DNA of 58,351 nucleotides from Verrucomicrobiia bacterium (GCA_030432565.1 JAUIGV010000032.1:1-58351); one strand, 5' to 3'; shown: positions 1-9,706, counted from the first letter of the stretch. The notes: generated by a model from the sequence alone, not told the origin. Numbers and translations are program-made.

Positions 1-785
1 CCGGCAAAAACCTGTCCTTTGAAGTCAACGTCGCCAATAATTGTCTTCCCGGATTTATCATCGATGGTCGGATTAATAATAATTCCTTCAAAATTGGCGG
101 TTTCATTCCTGTGAAGATCAAATTTGGAATCGTCAGATGTCAGCCAAATCACATTGCGCCGATCGAGATTATTTAGGGTCACCGAAGAGCCACCCGTGAA
201 AATGGCATCATTGGCGATCCGGATTACGAGAGTATCATTGAATCCCTCCCGACCGTTGAGCACGATATCGTCTTGATCCATTGCAATATCATCAAAGTCG
301 AGAATCGTGAAAGCGGTCATCGTTTGATAAGTAAACGGCCCGTCCATATCGCCCAGGTAGGTTCCCGTCATCTCATTGAGACAAGCAATGTAGTCTGTAA
401 TCTCTTGATTCGCAGTATTCACGACATCGTCAGTCGACATACCTAACTCGTAAACCGTTGCTGCCGGAGGCAGGGTCGCGCCGTTATCAAATTCATTAAA
501 AGTTGAGTGCCGGTAGATCTCGGTGTTGCTACCGAAGAAAACACCTTGTTGGATCCTGGTGTTGCTATTCTCACCGATCCCTAAAATTCCATTGAAATTT
601 GTAGCACCCTCCGTGGGTTTGGTGTTTTTGATCTCTAGAGCCGCCTCACCTCCTTCCGGGGCACTCAAAAGAAACAAGTCAAAGCTAGCTGCGGTCGCTC
701 CAAGAGACACAATGCTGACAGCGGCTGATCCAGAGAGGGCGGAAAGACCACATGAGAGGAGCGCGAGATACTTGATTTTATTCAT
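1..785 (-). CDS. Secreted protein, possibly choice-of-anchor A / DUF3494-like (partial)
   Basis: The frame starts with ATG at 785 and stays open to the left edge of the window, so the C-terminus is missing. The first 22 residues are a typical signal peptide (MNKIKYLALLSCGLSALSGS followed by AA). The visible part is acidic and rich in Asn, Thr and Gly. Its last 110 residues contain a pattern of short hydrophobic strands (TLVIRIAND, NVIWLTSDD, FEGIIINPT, KGQVFAG) that resembles the beta-helix of DUF3494 ice-binding-like and choice-of-anchor A proteins. That fold assignment is an inference from pattern only. Such proteins often end in a PEP-CTERM sorting tail, which cannot be checked here. No neighbour suggests a role. 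The existence of the gene is much surer than its function. Confidence 0.72.
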   Translation of the reverse strand, partial: MNKIKYLALLSCGLSALSGSAAVSIVSLGATAASFDLFLLSAPEGGEAALEIKNTKPTEGATNFNGILGIGENSNTRIQQGVFFGSNTEIYRHSTFNEFDNGATLPPAATVYELGMSTDDVVNTANQEITDYIACLNEMTGTYLGDMDGPFTYQTMTAFTILDFDDIAMDQDDIVLNGREGFNDTLVIRIANDAIFTGGSSVTLNNLDRRNVIWLTSDDSKFDLHRNETANFEGIIINPTIDDKSGKTIIGDVDFKGQVFA

Positions 786-1602
786 CTAATGGATGGGCGT
801 CGGAGCGAGGGGCCGAGGGGGCGGACAGGAATGGGAAAAAACTTTCGTAAAGTGGCAGGAAAATCCGACGACACTTCTTTTTATATTTTTTTACGACAAA
901 CCCAAGGGAAATCTAATTTATATCACTAAACACTTAGATTTTTCTCTTTTTTTAATCTTCTATCCATTTGAGTGCAAGTGGCTTGTTTTATTTTATAATC
1001 GGAAACTATCAACCTGCGCTATTTGACGTTTTTATAAAAAAACCGAAACTCCAAGGCGTTTTTCCTCATCCGACAGTTGGAAAAATACTGAGAGACTCCT
1101 TCAAACAACTGAAATGCTATTTTTTCAGCCATACTTTGGTGGGTAATTTTGGGAGCAGCCTGAAATTGCAAGCAGTCGGACCGAGTCCAAAAGAACAGTC
1201 CTCGTGGAACGTCTTCCTAAAACAAGCCCACAGCCCCGGCGGACCGCGGCGAAACATTCTAAAAAGACCATGGTGGACGCCATCTTGCAGGGGGCTGATT
1301 CAGGGGGGCGGACCCGCATTATCCTGATTTTTTATGAAATTCCTGAAGCCGGGACGGGGCATGGGTGCTGTTCATGGTGATGCAGGGCAAGGTCCAAAGA
1401 GGGTTGAAGCTCATCTGAGGGGACGGGGGCTACATTTGCTCGTATTGCCAAAGCGAAAGAAGACACCCCAGCGCCCGGATCACCTCAACCCGGTCAAGTT
1501 CGAAGACAGACGCCAACGATCTGCCGAGTGACCATTCGCAAATCAATCTCCCGGCAAGAAAGTCTTGCTTCCTCGCTTTTCCGAGGGCATGCAGAACTCG
1601 TT
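786..1602. other. Long intergenic region, no convincing gene
   Basis: About 800 bases separate the leftward secreted protein from the rightward transaldolase gene. Bases 830-1060 are distinctly AT-rich and contain a perfect TATAAT at 994-999 on the plus strand, with only a poor -35 (TTGAGT at 968-973, 20-base spacer). A short hairpin (TCAGG at 1300-1304, CCTGA at 1323-1327) is followed by six T residues, so a small transcript ending near 1333 is conceivable. Short open frames at 1334-1531 and 1125-1319 lack protein-like composition and I do not call them. I see no tRNA, SRP RNA or RNase P signature. Confidence 0.5.
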
Positions 1603-2556
1603 ATGTCATCTCAACTTGATAGCCTGAAAGAACTCACGACCGTCGTTGCCGACACGGGAGACTTTGCCTCGATGCAGGAATACCAGCCGCAGGACGCGAC
1701 TACCAATCCGTCGCTGATCCTTCAGGCTGCCAGCAAGCCCGAATACAAATCCATCGTCGAAAAAGCCGTGGCCGAAAACAAGGATTCCGGACTCTCCGGG
1801 GCCGCTTTGGTTGAGGCTGTGATGGACCGGGTCCTCATCCTCTTCGGTCTCGAGATTCTCAAAATCGTCCCCGGCCGGGTTTCCACCGAAGTCGACGCAC
1901 GCCTCTCCTTTGACAAGGACGCCACCATTGCCAAGGCCAAACAACTCATCTCGGCCTACGAAAACGAGGGAATTTCCCGCGACCGCATCCTCATCAAGAT
2001 TGCCTCCACCTGGGAGGGAATCAAGGCAGCCGAGGAACTCGAAAAGGAAGGCATCCACTGCAACCTAACTCTTCTCTTCGCCTTTGCTCAGGCTGTGGCT
2101 TGCGCCGAAGCGGGAGTCCAACTCATTTCCCCTTTCGTCGGTCGAATTTACGATTGGTATAAGAAAGAGACCGGTGAAGAATATAGCGGCGACGATGATC
2201 CCGGGGTCCAATCTGTCACCAAAATCTACAACTATTATAAGAAGCACGGTTACAAGACCGAGGTCATGGGTGCTTCTTTCCGAAACACCGGACAGATCAC
2301 TTCACTGGCCGGTTGCGACCTACTCACGATCTCACCAGGACTCCTGGAAGAACTGCAGAATACCGACGGGCCTCTCGAGCAAAAGCTCAACGAGGACTCT
2401 CCCGAGTGCGATTTGGAAAAAATCTCCCTTGATGAAAAAGCCTTCCGCTTTGAGTTCAACGAGGACGCCATGGCGACCGAAAAGACCGCTCAGGGCATCC
2501 GCGCCTTCTCAGCCGACATCGTAAAGCTTGAGAAGCTGATCGAATCGATGATCTAG
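1603..2556 (+). CDS. tal: Transaldolase
   Basis: Transaldolase moves a dihydroxyacetone unit between sedoheptulose 7-phosphate and glyceraldehyde 3-phosphate in the non-oxidative pentose phosphate pathway, in the cytoplasm. The product is 317 residues, the length of the TalB-type (class 1) enzyme. It opens with [20 protein letters not shown] and has the substrate loop [10 protein letters not shown]. The Schiff-base lysine lies in [12 protein letters not shown] at residue 132, the same number as in E. coli TalB. The frame is open back to a GTG at 1528, but the 25 extra residues do not resemble transaldolase, so ATG 1603 is chosen. The gene stands alone and is closed by a strong terminator. Confidence 0.95.
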   Translation: MSSQLDSLKELTTVVADTGDFASMQEYQPQDATTNPSLILQAASKPEYKSIVEKAVAENKDSGLSGAALVEAVMDRVLILFGLEILKIVPGRVSTEVDARLSFDKDATIAKAKQLISAYENEGISRDRILIKIASTWEGIKAAEELEKEGIHCNLTLLFAFAQAVACAEAGVQLISPFVGRIYDWYKKETGEEYSGDDDPGVQSVTKIYNYYKKHGYKTEVMGASFRNTGQITSLAGCDLLTISPGLLEELQNTDGPLEQKLNEDSPECDLEKISLDEKAFRFEFNEDAMATEKTAQGIRAFSADIVKLEKLIESMI

Positions 2557-2575
2557 AAGCCTCCCGGTCATTTCA

Positions 2576-2608
2576 AAAAGCCTGCATCGCCTGATGCGGG
2601 CTTTTTTT
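2576..2608 (+). terminator. Rho-independent terminator after tal
   Basis: A 12-base-pair stem (AAAGCCTGCATC pairing with GATGCGGGCTTT, one G-T wobble) with a 4-base loop is followed by a run of T. It begins 20 bases after the transaldolase stop codon. Confidence 0.85.
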
Positions 2609-2622
2609 GTAGTCTTTTCGCA

Positions 2623-3360
2623 ATGAAACTCTCTGCGCTCATCGCAACCTTCATTCTGGGTGTTGGTTTTGGAACACTGCTCTTACCCACCTTATCCAGC
2701 ACCCGCTGTCAGTTGCGTGACTCTTCACAAGGCCAGGAAACCAATGAAGTGACCTTGTCCCTGCTTGGATCGATCACCGGAAAGAAATTCCCTCTCAAAA
2801 AAGTCATTTCCGAAACGAGCGGTGCAATAATCCTGGAACCAAATAATTCCCACCAGCCTCTCCTGGAATTGATTCATTCCCTGGCCATGGAGGTTTCAGC
2901 CAAATTCAGCGAACCCAACTCCCCGGCACACGAAAAACGTCGTATCAACGAAGTCTCGGCCCTCTTTGAAGATGCCCTCCGAATTAAGATCGACGCGCAT
3001 CCCGACTTCGCCTGCGACTTCCCTAAAACCCAAGCAGGAGAAGTCCAGCGCTCCGGATATCCAGATCTCCGCGTCGAGCATCTGCCAACCGGCGCAGTCG
3101 CCTACCTTGATCCAAAACTCTTCGAGGAAACATCCATCAAGTCGAGCTTCCGTACCTTCTACTTCGAACCCTCCCCGGAAAACGCCAAAGTCACCGAGGA
3201 CGCTCTCCATCTTCTCATCGGATTCCCACACGACGGCAAGACGCAAAAGTGGACTTTTGGAAAACCGCATCTGGTCGACCTCTCCCGTCTAACGGTAAAG
3301 CTAAAAACCGAGTTCTCGGCTTCCAATCGGGATCTCTATCAGGAAGCAAATTCCGATTAG
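2623..3360 (+). CDS. Exported protein of unknown function
   Basis: This 245-residue protein starts with an N-terminal hydrophobic segment (LIATFILGVGFGTLLLPTL) that is a signal peptide or a membrane anchor. The rest is soluble and of mixed charge, with three cysteine or proline-rich loops but no motif I recognise. It starts only 15 bases after the terminator of tal and therefore probably has its own promoter within or close to that terminator. Base composition and codon use match the neighbours. I do not recognise the family and can offer no function beyond a likely location in the periplasm or at the inner membrane. Confidence 0.7.
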   Translation: MKLSALIATFILGVGFGTLLLPTLSSTRCQLRDSSQGQETNEVTLSLLGSITGKKFPLKKVISETSGAIILEPNNSHQPLLELIHSLAMEVSAKFSEPNSPAHEKRRINEVSALFEDALRIKIDAHPDFACDFPKTQAGEVQRSGYPDLRVEHLPTGAVAYLDPKLFEETSIKSSFRTFYFEPSPENAKVTEDALHLLIGFPHDGKTQKWTFGKPHLVDLSRLTVKLKTEFSASNRDLYQEANSD

Positions 3361-3382
3361 TCTTGGAGGCCGTCTGAAAACC

Positions 3383-3673
3383 TTAGTTTGCCACAACAAA
3401 ATACAATCCCAGGTCCACCAAGAGGCAAACCATAACAAGACTGCGAAGGCGGAGGCCTCCTGAACGAATGGAGAGCGCGATCAACCCGGAAATCACGGAA
3501 GTCAGGAGAAGGGCAAAAAAGATGACGACCAAGTAAAGGACGAGCATCAAACGAGGGCGGGTGTCATGTAAATCAATCAGAGACAATACCGCGTAGCATA
3601 GAATCCCTCCAAAAGTGGCAATCACCGCAACTCTTGCTGTGAGGCCTCGATTTTTCATGTTCTCAGTTGTCAC
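3383..3673 (-). CDS. Small membrane protein of unknown function
   Basis: This 96-residue protein has three predicted transmembrane helices (about residues 12-34, 42-66 and 77-95). Its ATG overlaps the stop codon of proA by four bases (ATGA), which suggests translational coupling as the last gene of the proA operon. No catalytic motif is visible. The coupling makes the gene credible despite its small size. A function in proline synthesis is not implied by the sequence. Confidence 0.7.
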   Translation of the reverse strand: MTTENMKNRGLTARVAVIATFGGILCYAVLSLIDLHDTRPRLMLVLYLVVIFFALLLTSVISGLIALSIRSGGLRLRSLVMVCLLVDLGLYFVVAN

Positions 3674-4935
3674 GGAGCTTTCAACTGGCCCTCACCTCTG
3701 ACCCGATACTGATACGAGGTAAGCTCACGGAGCCCCATCGGTCCCCGCGCATGAAGCTTGTCGGTTGAAATTCCGATTTCAGCTCCAAAACCAAACTCTT
3801 CGCCATCACTAAACCGGGTGGAAACATTATGGAACACACAGGCCGAATCAATCTGACGGAGGAACGCCTCCGCCGCGGTCTCGTCCCTCGTGATAATCAC
3901 CTCGGTGTGTTGTGAGCTATACTCATTAATGTGATCGATGGCCGCCTTCATCGAAGGGACCACTTTAACGGCCAAAATATAATCCAAATACTCCGTACTC
4001 CAGTCTTCATCAACGGCAGGCCTGGCTTCAATGATGGCACAGGTTGCAGCATCACCACGCAACTCGACATTTTTCCCGGCCAGTGCCGATGCCACCTTGG
4101 GGAGAAATTCCCCTGCAATTGCTTCGTCGACCAAAAGCGTCTCCAGAGCATTGCAAACGCTTGGTTTTTGGGTCTTGGAATCCACGACAATTTTTACCGC
4201 CATTTCCTGATCGGCATCGGGGTGAACATAGGCGTGACAGATGCCATCGTAATGCTTGATGACGGGCATTCTGGCAAGCGAAACCACGGTCTCGATCAAA
4301 CCCTTCCCGCCTCTTGGAATGATCAAGTCAAGATACTTGTCCATCCCCGCCATCACCGCCACGCTCTCTCGATCAGTGAATGGAATGAGCTGAATCGCCC
4401 CATCGGGAAGACCGGCTCTTTCGCCACCCGATTGCAAGGCCTCGGCCAGCGCCCGGTTCGAATGAATGGCCTCGGAACCTCCCCGCAAAATCGTGGCATT
4501 GCCCGACTTCAAACACAAAACCGCGGCATCGCTGGTTACATTCGGACGGCTCTCGTAAATGATGCCAATCACCCCGATGGGAACGCGAAGTTGTTGAATG
4601 CGAATTCCGTTGGGACGATCCCATTCACCCAATATCTCACCCACCGGATCCGGCAGGGTGGCCACTTTTTCGACACCAGCGGCCACTGCCTCGAGCCGCT
4701 CCGCATCAAGCCTCAGACGGTCCAGCATCGCCGAAGTCAGCCCACGTTCCCCACCTGCGGCGAGATCCCTGGCATTGGCCTCGAGAATTTGCGGAGCTGC
4801 CTCGCGGATACCACCGGCCATCGCCTTGAGGATTTCATTCTTCTTCTCCTCGGAAAGAACAGCCAGGGCCAGAGCTGCCGCCCTGGCTTTGCGTCCCATT
4901 TCGTATACCTGATCCTTGATTTCCTCGTTGGTCAT
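3670..4935 (-). CDS. proA: Glutamate-5-semialdehyde dehydrogenase (gamma-glutamyl phosphate reductase)
   Basis: ProA reduces gamma-glutamyl phosphate to glutamate 5-semialdehyde with NADPH, the second step of proline synthesis. The 421-residue product matches the usual length. It shows the family motifs YESRPNVTSDAAVLCLKSGN in the cofactor-binding half, the catalytic cysteine in KPSVCNALETLLV, and the C-terminal FGFGAEIGISTDKLHARGPM. The gene lies 49 bases downstream of a symporter gene and overlaps the small membrane protein that follows. The partner kinase proB is not in this window. Confidence 0.96.
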   Translation of the reverse strand: MTNEEIKDQVYEMGRKARAAALALAVLSEEKKNEILKAMAGGIREAAPQILEANARDLAAGGERGLTSAMLDRLRLDAERLEAVAAGVEKVATLPDPVGEILGEWDRPNGIRIQQLRVPIGVIGIIYESRPNVTSDAAVLCLKSGNATILRGGSEAIHSNRALAEALQSGGERAGLPDGAIQLIPFTDRESVAVMAGMDKYLDLIIPRGGKGLIETVVSLARMPVIKHYDGICHAYVHPDADQEMAVKIVVDSKTQKPSVCNALETLLVDEAIAGEFLPKVASALAGKNVELRGDAATCAIIEARPAVDEDWSTEYLDYILAVKVVPSMKAAIDHINEYSSQHTEVIITRDETAAEAFLRQIDSACVFHNVSTRFSDGEEFGFGAEIGISTDKLHARGPMGLRELTSYQYRVRGEGQLKAP

Positions 4936-4984
4936 TGGCGGAGAAGCTAACGCCCTTCCGACAAGAAGCCACCGTTAAAAAGAA

Positions 4985-6319
4985 TCATCCTTGGAGAACT
5001 TTCTCACCCTCGCTTTTGGCGATCACGAGCGCCGCACAGCTGTCTCCGAAGACGTTCACTGCAGTCCGGGCCATATCGAGTAATCGATCCACCGCAAGAA
5101 GCGCCACCACCGCTGTCTCGGCTCCCGGAATCTTGGAACTGGTGAGAATGATCATAATCGCCACCAGGGAAGCGGAGGGGATTCCAGCCACTCCGACGCT
5201 CGTTAGCAGGGCGCTTATCACCACCATAAACTGGGCCGCCATGGACATATCGAACCCCATGACCTGGGCCACGAAAATAACCGCAACGCACTCGTAAAGA
5301 GCCGTGCCGTCCATGTTCACAGTGGCCCCGAGCGGAATAGTAAAACTCGCGGTTGATTTTGAGACCCCGGCATTATCCTGAACACATCTCATTGTGACTG
5401 GCAGAGTGGCAGAAGAGGAGGCCGTCGAAAAAGCAGTCAGGAGAGCCGTTCGCATCGCCTTGAAATGATCCAGCGGATTGACGCCGGCGAGAACTTTGAT
5501 CACCAAGGGCATGACAACAAAAAGATGGAGTCCCAACGCTAACAAAACCGTCGCAAAGTATTTGAAGAGCGCCTGAAAAATGTCTCCACCCGTTTTATAA
5601 ACGACAGGAAGAATCAGGGCGTAAACCCCGATCGGAGCCAACGCCATGATCCATTGGGTCATGAGAATCATTACGTCATTCAAGGCAACAAATGCATCGC
5701 GAAGTGGTGAAACCTGCTGCAGTGGAAGCCGGGTCATCGCGATGGCGAAAAGCAGACTAAAGAAGATCAGCCCCAGCATCTGCCCGTTATCCATGGCCGC
5801 TGCAAAAACATTTGTGGGTACCATGCGAACAAAGAACCCGGTCAGCTGTTTTACAATACCGCCCTGTTCCTCCCCAACAAGCTTCGCTTCCTGAACGGTT
5901 TTCAGGGCCGCTTCATCAGCACTACTTTCCTTATGATTCTCAAAGGCCATGCGAATTTTTTCATTGGGTTCGCCGTTGGTAAGCCCGGGCTGAATCACAT
6001 TCACCAAAACCAATCCCAGACAAATCGCCAGCAAACTGGTCAGCGCATAGAATCCTGCGGTCTTTCCCAAAAGACGGCCAAAGCCCTTCATCCCGTGCAG
6101 GCTGGTGATCCCGGAAATAACGGACGAGACGATCAAAGGAACGATGATCATCTTGAGGAGATTCAAGAACAACTTCCCCACATCCGCCGAAAAAGAAACG
6201 ACGCCATCCACAAAGCCCCCGGCCTGCCCGCCGCTCGCGGCAAGATTCCGAAAAAGGAGTCCGGTCACCGTAGCGAGAGCTAACGCGAGGAGGATTTGCC
6301 AATGCGGTTTGATCTTCAC
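4985..6319 (-). CDS. Dicarboxylate/amino acid:cation symporter (DAACS family)
   Basis: An inner-membrane secondary transporter that imports glutamate, aspartate or C4-dicarboxylates with Na+ or H+. The 444-residue protein has about eight transmembrane helices and the family signature region TASSSATLPVTMRC, followed by the conserved PLGATVNMDGTALYE of transmembrane segment 7. Start is GTG at 6319. The gene begins 9 bases after the stop codon of the upstream helical-repeat protein, so the two are probably one transcript, with proA further downstream. Glutamate uptake next to a glutamate-consuming proline enzyme would be logical, but substrate specificity cannot be read from the sequence. Confidence 0.92.
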   Translation of the reverse strand: MKIKPHWQILLALALATVTGLLFRNLAASGGQAGGFVDGVVSFSADVGKLFLNLLKMIIVPLIVSSVISGITSLHGMKGFGRLLGKTAGFYALTSLLAICLGLVLVNVIQPGLTNGEPNEKIRMAFENHKESSADEAALKTVQEAKLVGEEQGGIVKQLTGFFVRMVPTNVFAAAMDNGQMLGLIFFSLLFAIAMTRLPLQQVSPLRDAFVALNDVMILMTQWIMALAPIGVYALILPVVYKTGGDIFQALFKYFATVLLALGLHLFVVMPLVIKVLAGVNPLDHFKAMRTALLTAFSTASSSATLPVTMRCVQDNAGVSKSTASFTIPLGATVNMDGTALYECVAVIFVAQVMGFDMSMAAQFMVVISALLTSVGVAGIPSASLVAIMIILTSSKIPGAETAVVALLAVDRLLDMARTAVNVFGDSCAALVIAKSEGEKVLQG

Positions 6320-6328
6320 GCCGCGACC

Positions 6329-8227
6329 CTAGGACTTCCGCGCCGCCACACCAAGAAGGAAGCGAACTTGTTGTCGGTGCCCTCCCAGAGCAGGGGCAAA
6401 GCGCATCGCTTCGGTCATCGCAACTTTGGAGGCCAGCGTCGTGGCAATGGAGTCGAAAGCTTTTTCACGGGTGGTGACCCGCTCAATTTGCCGGGCACTC
6501 CGGGCAGCCAGGGCCGGCTCACTGACCTTGGCAAAACTCAAGGCAACCCGCTGAAAAGTCACATCCCGCAATCCGCTGTTGGAAATCGAGGCTGCCGTCG
6601 ACAGCGCAGAACTGGCGTCACCTGTTTCAGCAAATACCTCGGCCATCAACCCCTGGGTCCGGGCCTTGTCCCGCGGATTCCCGATCTGCCCAAGTTCACG
6701 TTTGGCATCTTGAACAAGCATGAGAGCGAGTCGATCCTGACCGTAACGGGCCTGTGTCAGCGCAACACTGGCGAAGGCCAGCGCCTTCTCCACCGGATCA
6801 TCAATAAACTGGATCGTGTCGATTGCCCCGGCTTGCTGTCCGTAAATCGCCGCCCGTTGTGCAATCTTGGCATAAGTATTTTCCCTGACCTCAAAATCAC
6901 CGATCAAGTTGACGATCTTTCGCGCGGAATGAACTCCGTTCAAGCGAACCTCCGCCACCGCCACCGCCTGAAGAGCACGGAACCGCGCATCTTCCTGGTA
7001 AATCCGTTGGGCTCGTGCAAGCGCGCCATCCAGATCCCCTTGTTGGATTTGGAGCATTACGAGGGACTCATAAGCCTTCGTCCGCGCGGCAACGGTCTCG
7101 ATTCGATCCACCGAAGAAGAGGCCACGTTCAGCCCCAGTCGCGCTGCCTCCTTCACAATGACATCCCGCATCACTTCATCTCGAAAAGTGGGGTCATTAA
7201 TCAGTCCTAAAAGGGCCTCGATCGAGACCTTTCCACCCTTTTCCTGGATGCTTGCAATTCGGGCAACGGTCGAATCGCGTGTCCGCTGGTTTTTGATTTG
7301 CCCGAGAAGAGACATCGCTCCGTCGGAATCACCCATGGCCGCCCTCAAGCCCGCCACGGTACTAAAGGCGCGATCCCGCTCGGAAGCGTGGGTGATCGAA
7401 TTTAATGTAACCAAGGCTTCGTCAAGACCGACATAACGGGCTTCCGCTTCCGCAATGCTGCGAAGAGCAACTCCGCGGGACTGGGCATCTCCCAAACTCA
7501 AAGCAAGCAATCGGGCTTCGTCGAACTTCCGGCCGCGGGCATACGCTTTTACCAACTCGGCTCGAGCCAAACTCTTTTCGCGCTCCACCGGAATTCGGGA
7601 AATGAGCTCCGTCGCCAAATCGAAATACTTTCCTGAAACGGCATGCTTCACCACCTCTCGAAGGGCCCGGGAGGATTGTGAGGCATCGTCCGGGTCATAA
7701 GCAAGCCGACTGGCGCGGTCGAACCAGTACCGGGCCGCCTCCTCATCCCCGGCTCGCTTAAAGGCAAGAGCCACAAGGGAAAGATCAGCCCAAGGAGTCT
7801 TGGAATGAAGAGCACGCTCGGCAGCCTCCATGAGGAGACGGCGACGCAGCCCACTGATTTTATTTTGTCTCTCGGCCTCTATCCGTGCCGCAATCTCAGA
7901 CTCATAATAAGGTTCATCCCCGGCATCCGCCTTCCCTCCGTCAACCGCCGCGATCTTATCAGTTGGGCTCACACGGGGACTTGCTCGTCCACTCGTAACG
8001 TCGATCAATGGAGTTTCGCCTTCCACCGAATCGTCAAACACCCCTGAAGCACTGTCAGCCCTTCCACCCGGAACCCGCTGGCTTAGACTCCCACTCCCCT
8101 GCCTCGCCTCTTCACGATCGCGTCCCAGACCCAAATCCCAACCCGCCAAGAGAAACAATCCGGCTATTACCAAAACGACAGGAGCCGCCAATGGTGCCAG
8201 AGGATGTTCCCGCAGGGCCTTTTTCAC
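6329..8227 (-). CDS. Membrane-anchored helical-repeat (TPR-like) protein
   Basis: The 632-residue protein has one N-terminal transmembrane helix (about residues 13-30), a low-complexity linker and then more than 450 residues of repeating amphipathic helix pairs of about 33-35 residues, such as ARGRKFDEARLLALSLGDAQ and AAMGDSDGAMSLLGQI. This is the pattern of TPR or related solenoid repeats, so it is probably a periplasmic scaffold or protein-binding factor. I do not recognise a named family. The start is GTG at 8227, supported by a near-perfect AGGAGGTC at 8231-8238. It is the first gene of a leftward operon with a DAACS symporter and proA. Confidence 0.8.
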   Translation of the reverse strand: MKKALREHPLAPLAAPVVLVIAGLFLLAGWDLGLGRDREEARQGSGSLSQRVPGGRADSASGVFDDSVEGETPLIDVTSGRASPRVSPTDKIAAVDGGKADAGDEPYYESEIAARIEAERQNKISGLRRRLLMEAAERALHSKTPWADLSLVALAFKRAGDEEAARYWFDRASRLAYDPDDASQSSRALREVVKHAVSGKYFDLATELISRIPVEREKSLARAELVKAYARGRKFDEARLLALSLGDAQSRGVALRSIAEAEARYVGLDEALVTLNSITHASERDRAFSTVAGLRAAMGDSDGAMSLLGQIKNQRTRDSTVARIASIQEKGGKVSIEALLGLINDPTFRDEVMRDVIVKEAARLGLNVASSSVDRIETVAARTKAYESLVMLQIQQGDLDGALARAQRIYQEDARFRALQAVAVAEVRLNGVHSARKIVNLIGDFEVRENTYAKIAQRAAIYGQQAGAIDTIQFIDDPVEKALAFASVALTQARYGQDRLALMLVQDAKRELGQIGNPRDKARTQGLMAEVFAETGDASSALSTAASISNSGLRDVTFQRVALSFAKVSEPALAARSARQIERVTTREKAFDSIATTLASKVAMTEAMRFAPALGGHRQQVRFLLGVAARKS

Positions 8228-8230
8228 GAG

Positions 8231-8238
8231 GACCTCCT
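8231..8238 (-). promoter_or_regulatory. Strong ribosome binding site fixing a GTG start
   Basis: On the minus strand AGGAGGTC precedes the GTG at 8227 with 5 bases between the AGGAGG core and the start codon. Most genes in this window have weak or no Shine-Dalgarno sites, so this one stands out and decides the start of the helical-repeat protein. Confidence 0.7.
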
Positions 8239-8344
8239 ACGATTCTCAATGTGAATAACTTTCAAAAGGTCGATATTTTAGGAATGCCGTGTTTGCTTCT
8301 CCCGACCGTCACGCTAGGCTCGCCGCCGTCCCTCGCTCCATTTC

Positions 8345-9706
8345 ATGCGTCGATTCCTCCCGGCCCTCATTTTAACCGTCATCGGCATCGGCCTGGCGGT
8401 AGTGCTTGCGTCGCGGGAGGCATCAGTGGTCGGCGATCACCTTGTCGGTTTTCCGGATGATGACAAAACGGCCCATCTTTTGCGACCCGCTGTTCTTTCG
8501 GCTCTTTGCCTCGTCCCCGCCATCGCTGCACTTTACTATGGTTTGGCAGGGGCTCTCGATCGTTATCTCATTCGCTCCTTTATGGGTGCGTTCACCCTTT
8601 GCTTCACCTCCCTGTTTTCGATTTGGTTGATTGGAGACCTCACCGAAAACCTCCCGGACTTCCGAAAGAGCGGAAACACCTTCCGCTTCATGGGAATGTA
8701 TTACGGCGCGGCATTCCCGAAGTTTTTCGTCGACTTCGCTCCATTTGGATTGCTTCTCGCCATGCTTTACTCGCTTGGGAAACTTTCACGTGGCCAGGAG
8801 ATTGTTTCCATCATCCAGACGGGGCGTGGCGTTGCTCGGCTCATTGCGCCGCTCATCGCAATGGGCTTTATGGTTGGCCTCGCGTGCCTCGGCTTTAATT
8901 ACCGCTGGGCACCGGCAGCACAGGCGTATCACGATGCCCTTCTTGAGGAAGCCAAGATGGGATCGCTCAGCAGGGCCCGCAACGTGGTCTATTTTACCGA
9001 AGACAACCGCCGCCTTTGGCTCATTGGCGGCTTTCCTTATGATTATCATCGGGGCGAGCCGCTCAGAAATCTCATCGTTCGATCGTTTTCAGAAGACGGT
9101 TCACCGGAATGGCGCCTCCGCGCAGAGAAAGCGGAATGGGACCGCGAGAACAACAACTGGACTTTTCAAGGTGTCTCAAAATGGGACCTGACCCACCGGC
9201 TCGATACCAGGGAATCGCCAATCGACCCGGAACGTGACCTTGATTTACCCGATCCCTACGTCGTCGAGGGCTGGAGTGAAACACCCTGGCAGCTCATTAA
9301 GCCTGGCTTGAAAGCGGAGGAACTGGGCATTCCCGGACTCTACAGTTGGCTGGTTCAAAATCGCGAATCGGAATGGGGGAACAAGAGACGATTTTTGACC
9401 CAGTGGCACTATCGCTGGGCCCAACCCGGGATTTGCCTCGCCATTGTGCTTCTTGCCGCACCGCTGGGGATCGTCTTTAGCAGACGCGGTGCCGCCGGAG
9501 GAGTTGCGCTCGCGATTTTCATGTGCGCCGGCATGATGTTCTCGTCGACTGTTTTCCTCTCGCTTGGCGAGTCCGGATATATGCCGCCAATGTGGGCCGC
9601 TTGGGGAACCAACATCCTTGCCACTGCGGTGGCATTGGTTCTCATTCAGCGCCGACTCGTCGGACGCCCGATTTATCAAACCCTCAGAAAACTTATCCCC
9701 GTATAA
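8345..9706 (+). CDS. LptF/LptG family permease (YjgP/YjgQ) with extended N-terminus
   Basis: Members of this family are the membrane subunits of the Lpt ABC transporter, which moves lipopolysaccharide from the inner membrane to the outer membrane. The 453-residue protein has the typical opening LDRYLIRSFMGAFTLCFTSL, a periplasmic beta-jellyroll stretch (about residues 205-300, e.g. WRLRAEKAEWDRENNNWTFQ) and a C-terminal helix bundle with APLGIVFSRRGAAGGVALAI. Unusually, about 75 residues precede the canonical start and contain two more hydrophobic helices. Later starts are possible, but the extension has normal coding character. No LptB ATPase or second permease gene lies nearby. Confidence 0.85.
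   Translation: MRRFLPALILTVIGIGLAVVLASREASVVGDHLVGFPDDDKTAHLLRPAVLSALCLVPAIAALYYGLAGALDRYLIRSFMGAFTLCFTSLFSIWLIGDLTENLPDFRKSGNTFRFMGMYYGAAFPKFFVDFAPFGLLLAMLYSLGKLSRGQEIVSIIQTGRGVARLIAPLIAMGFMVGLACLGFNYRWAPAAQAYHDALLEEAKMGSLSRARNVVYFTEDNRRLWLIGGFPYDYHRGEPLRNLIVRSFSEDGSPEWRLRAEKAEWDRENNNWTFQGVSKWDLTHRLDTRESPIDPERDLDLPDPYVVEGWSETPWQLIKPGLKAEELGIPGLYSWLVQNRESEWGNKRRFLTQWHYRWAQPGICLAIVLLAAPLGIVFSRRGAAGGVALAIFMCAGMMFSSTVFLSLGESGYMPPMWAAWGTNILATAVALVLIQRRLVGRPIYQTLRKLIPV

Noticed and set aside
1334-1531. Small rightward open frame before tal
   Set aside because: It is strongly basic with no family match, has a weak start, and its end overlaps the tal upstream frame.
3931-4950. Open frame of 339 codons antisense to proA
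   Set aside because: proA is certain, and the antisense product is rich in His, Asn and Gln with no recognisable motif.
6296-7210. Open frame of 304 codons antisense to the helical-repeat gene
   Set aside because: It overlaps two clearly real leftward genes, and its product is low in hydrophobic core and has no domain.
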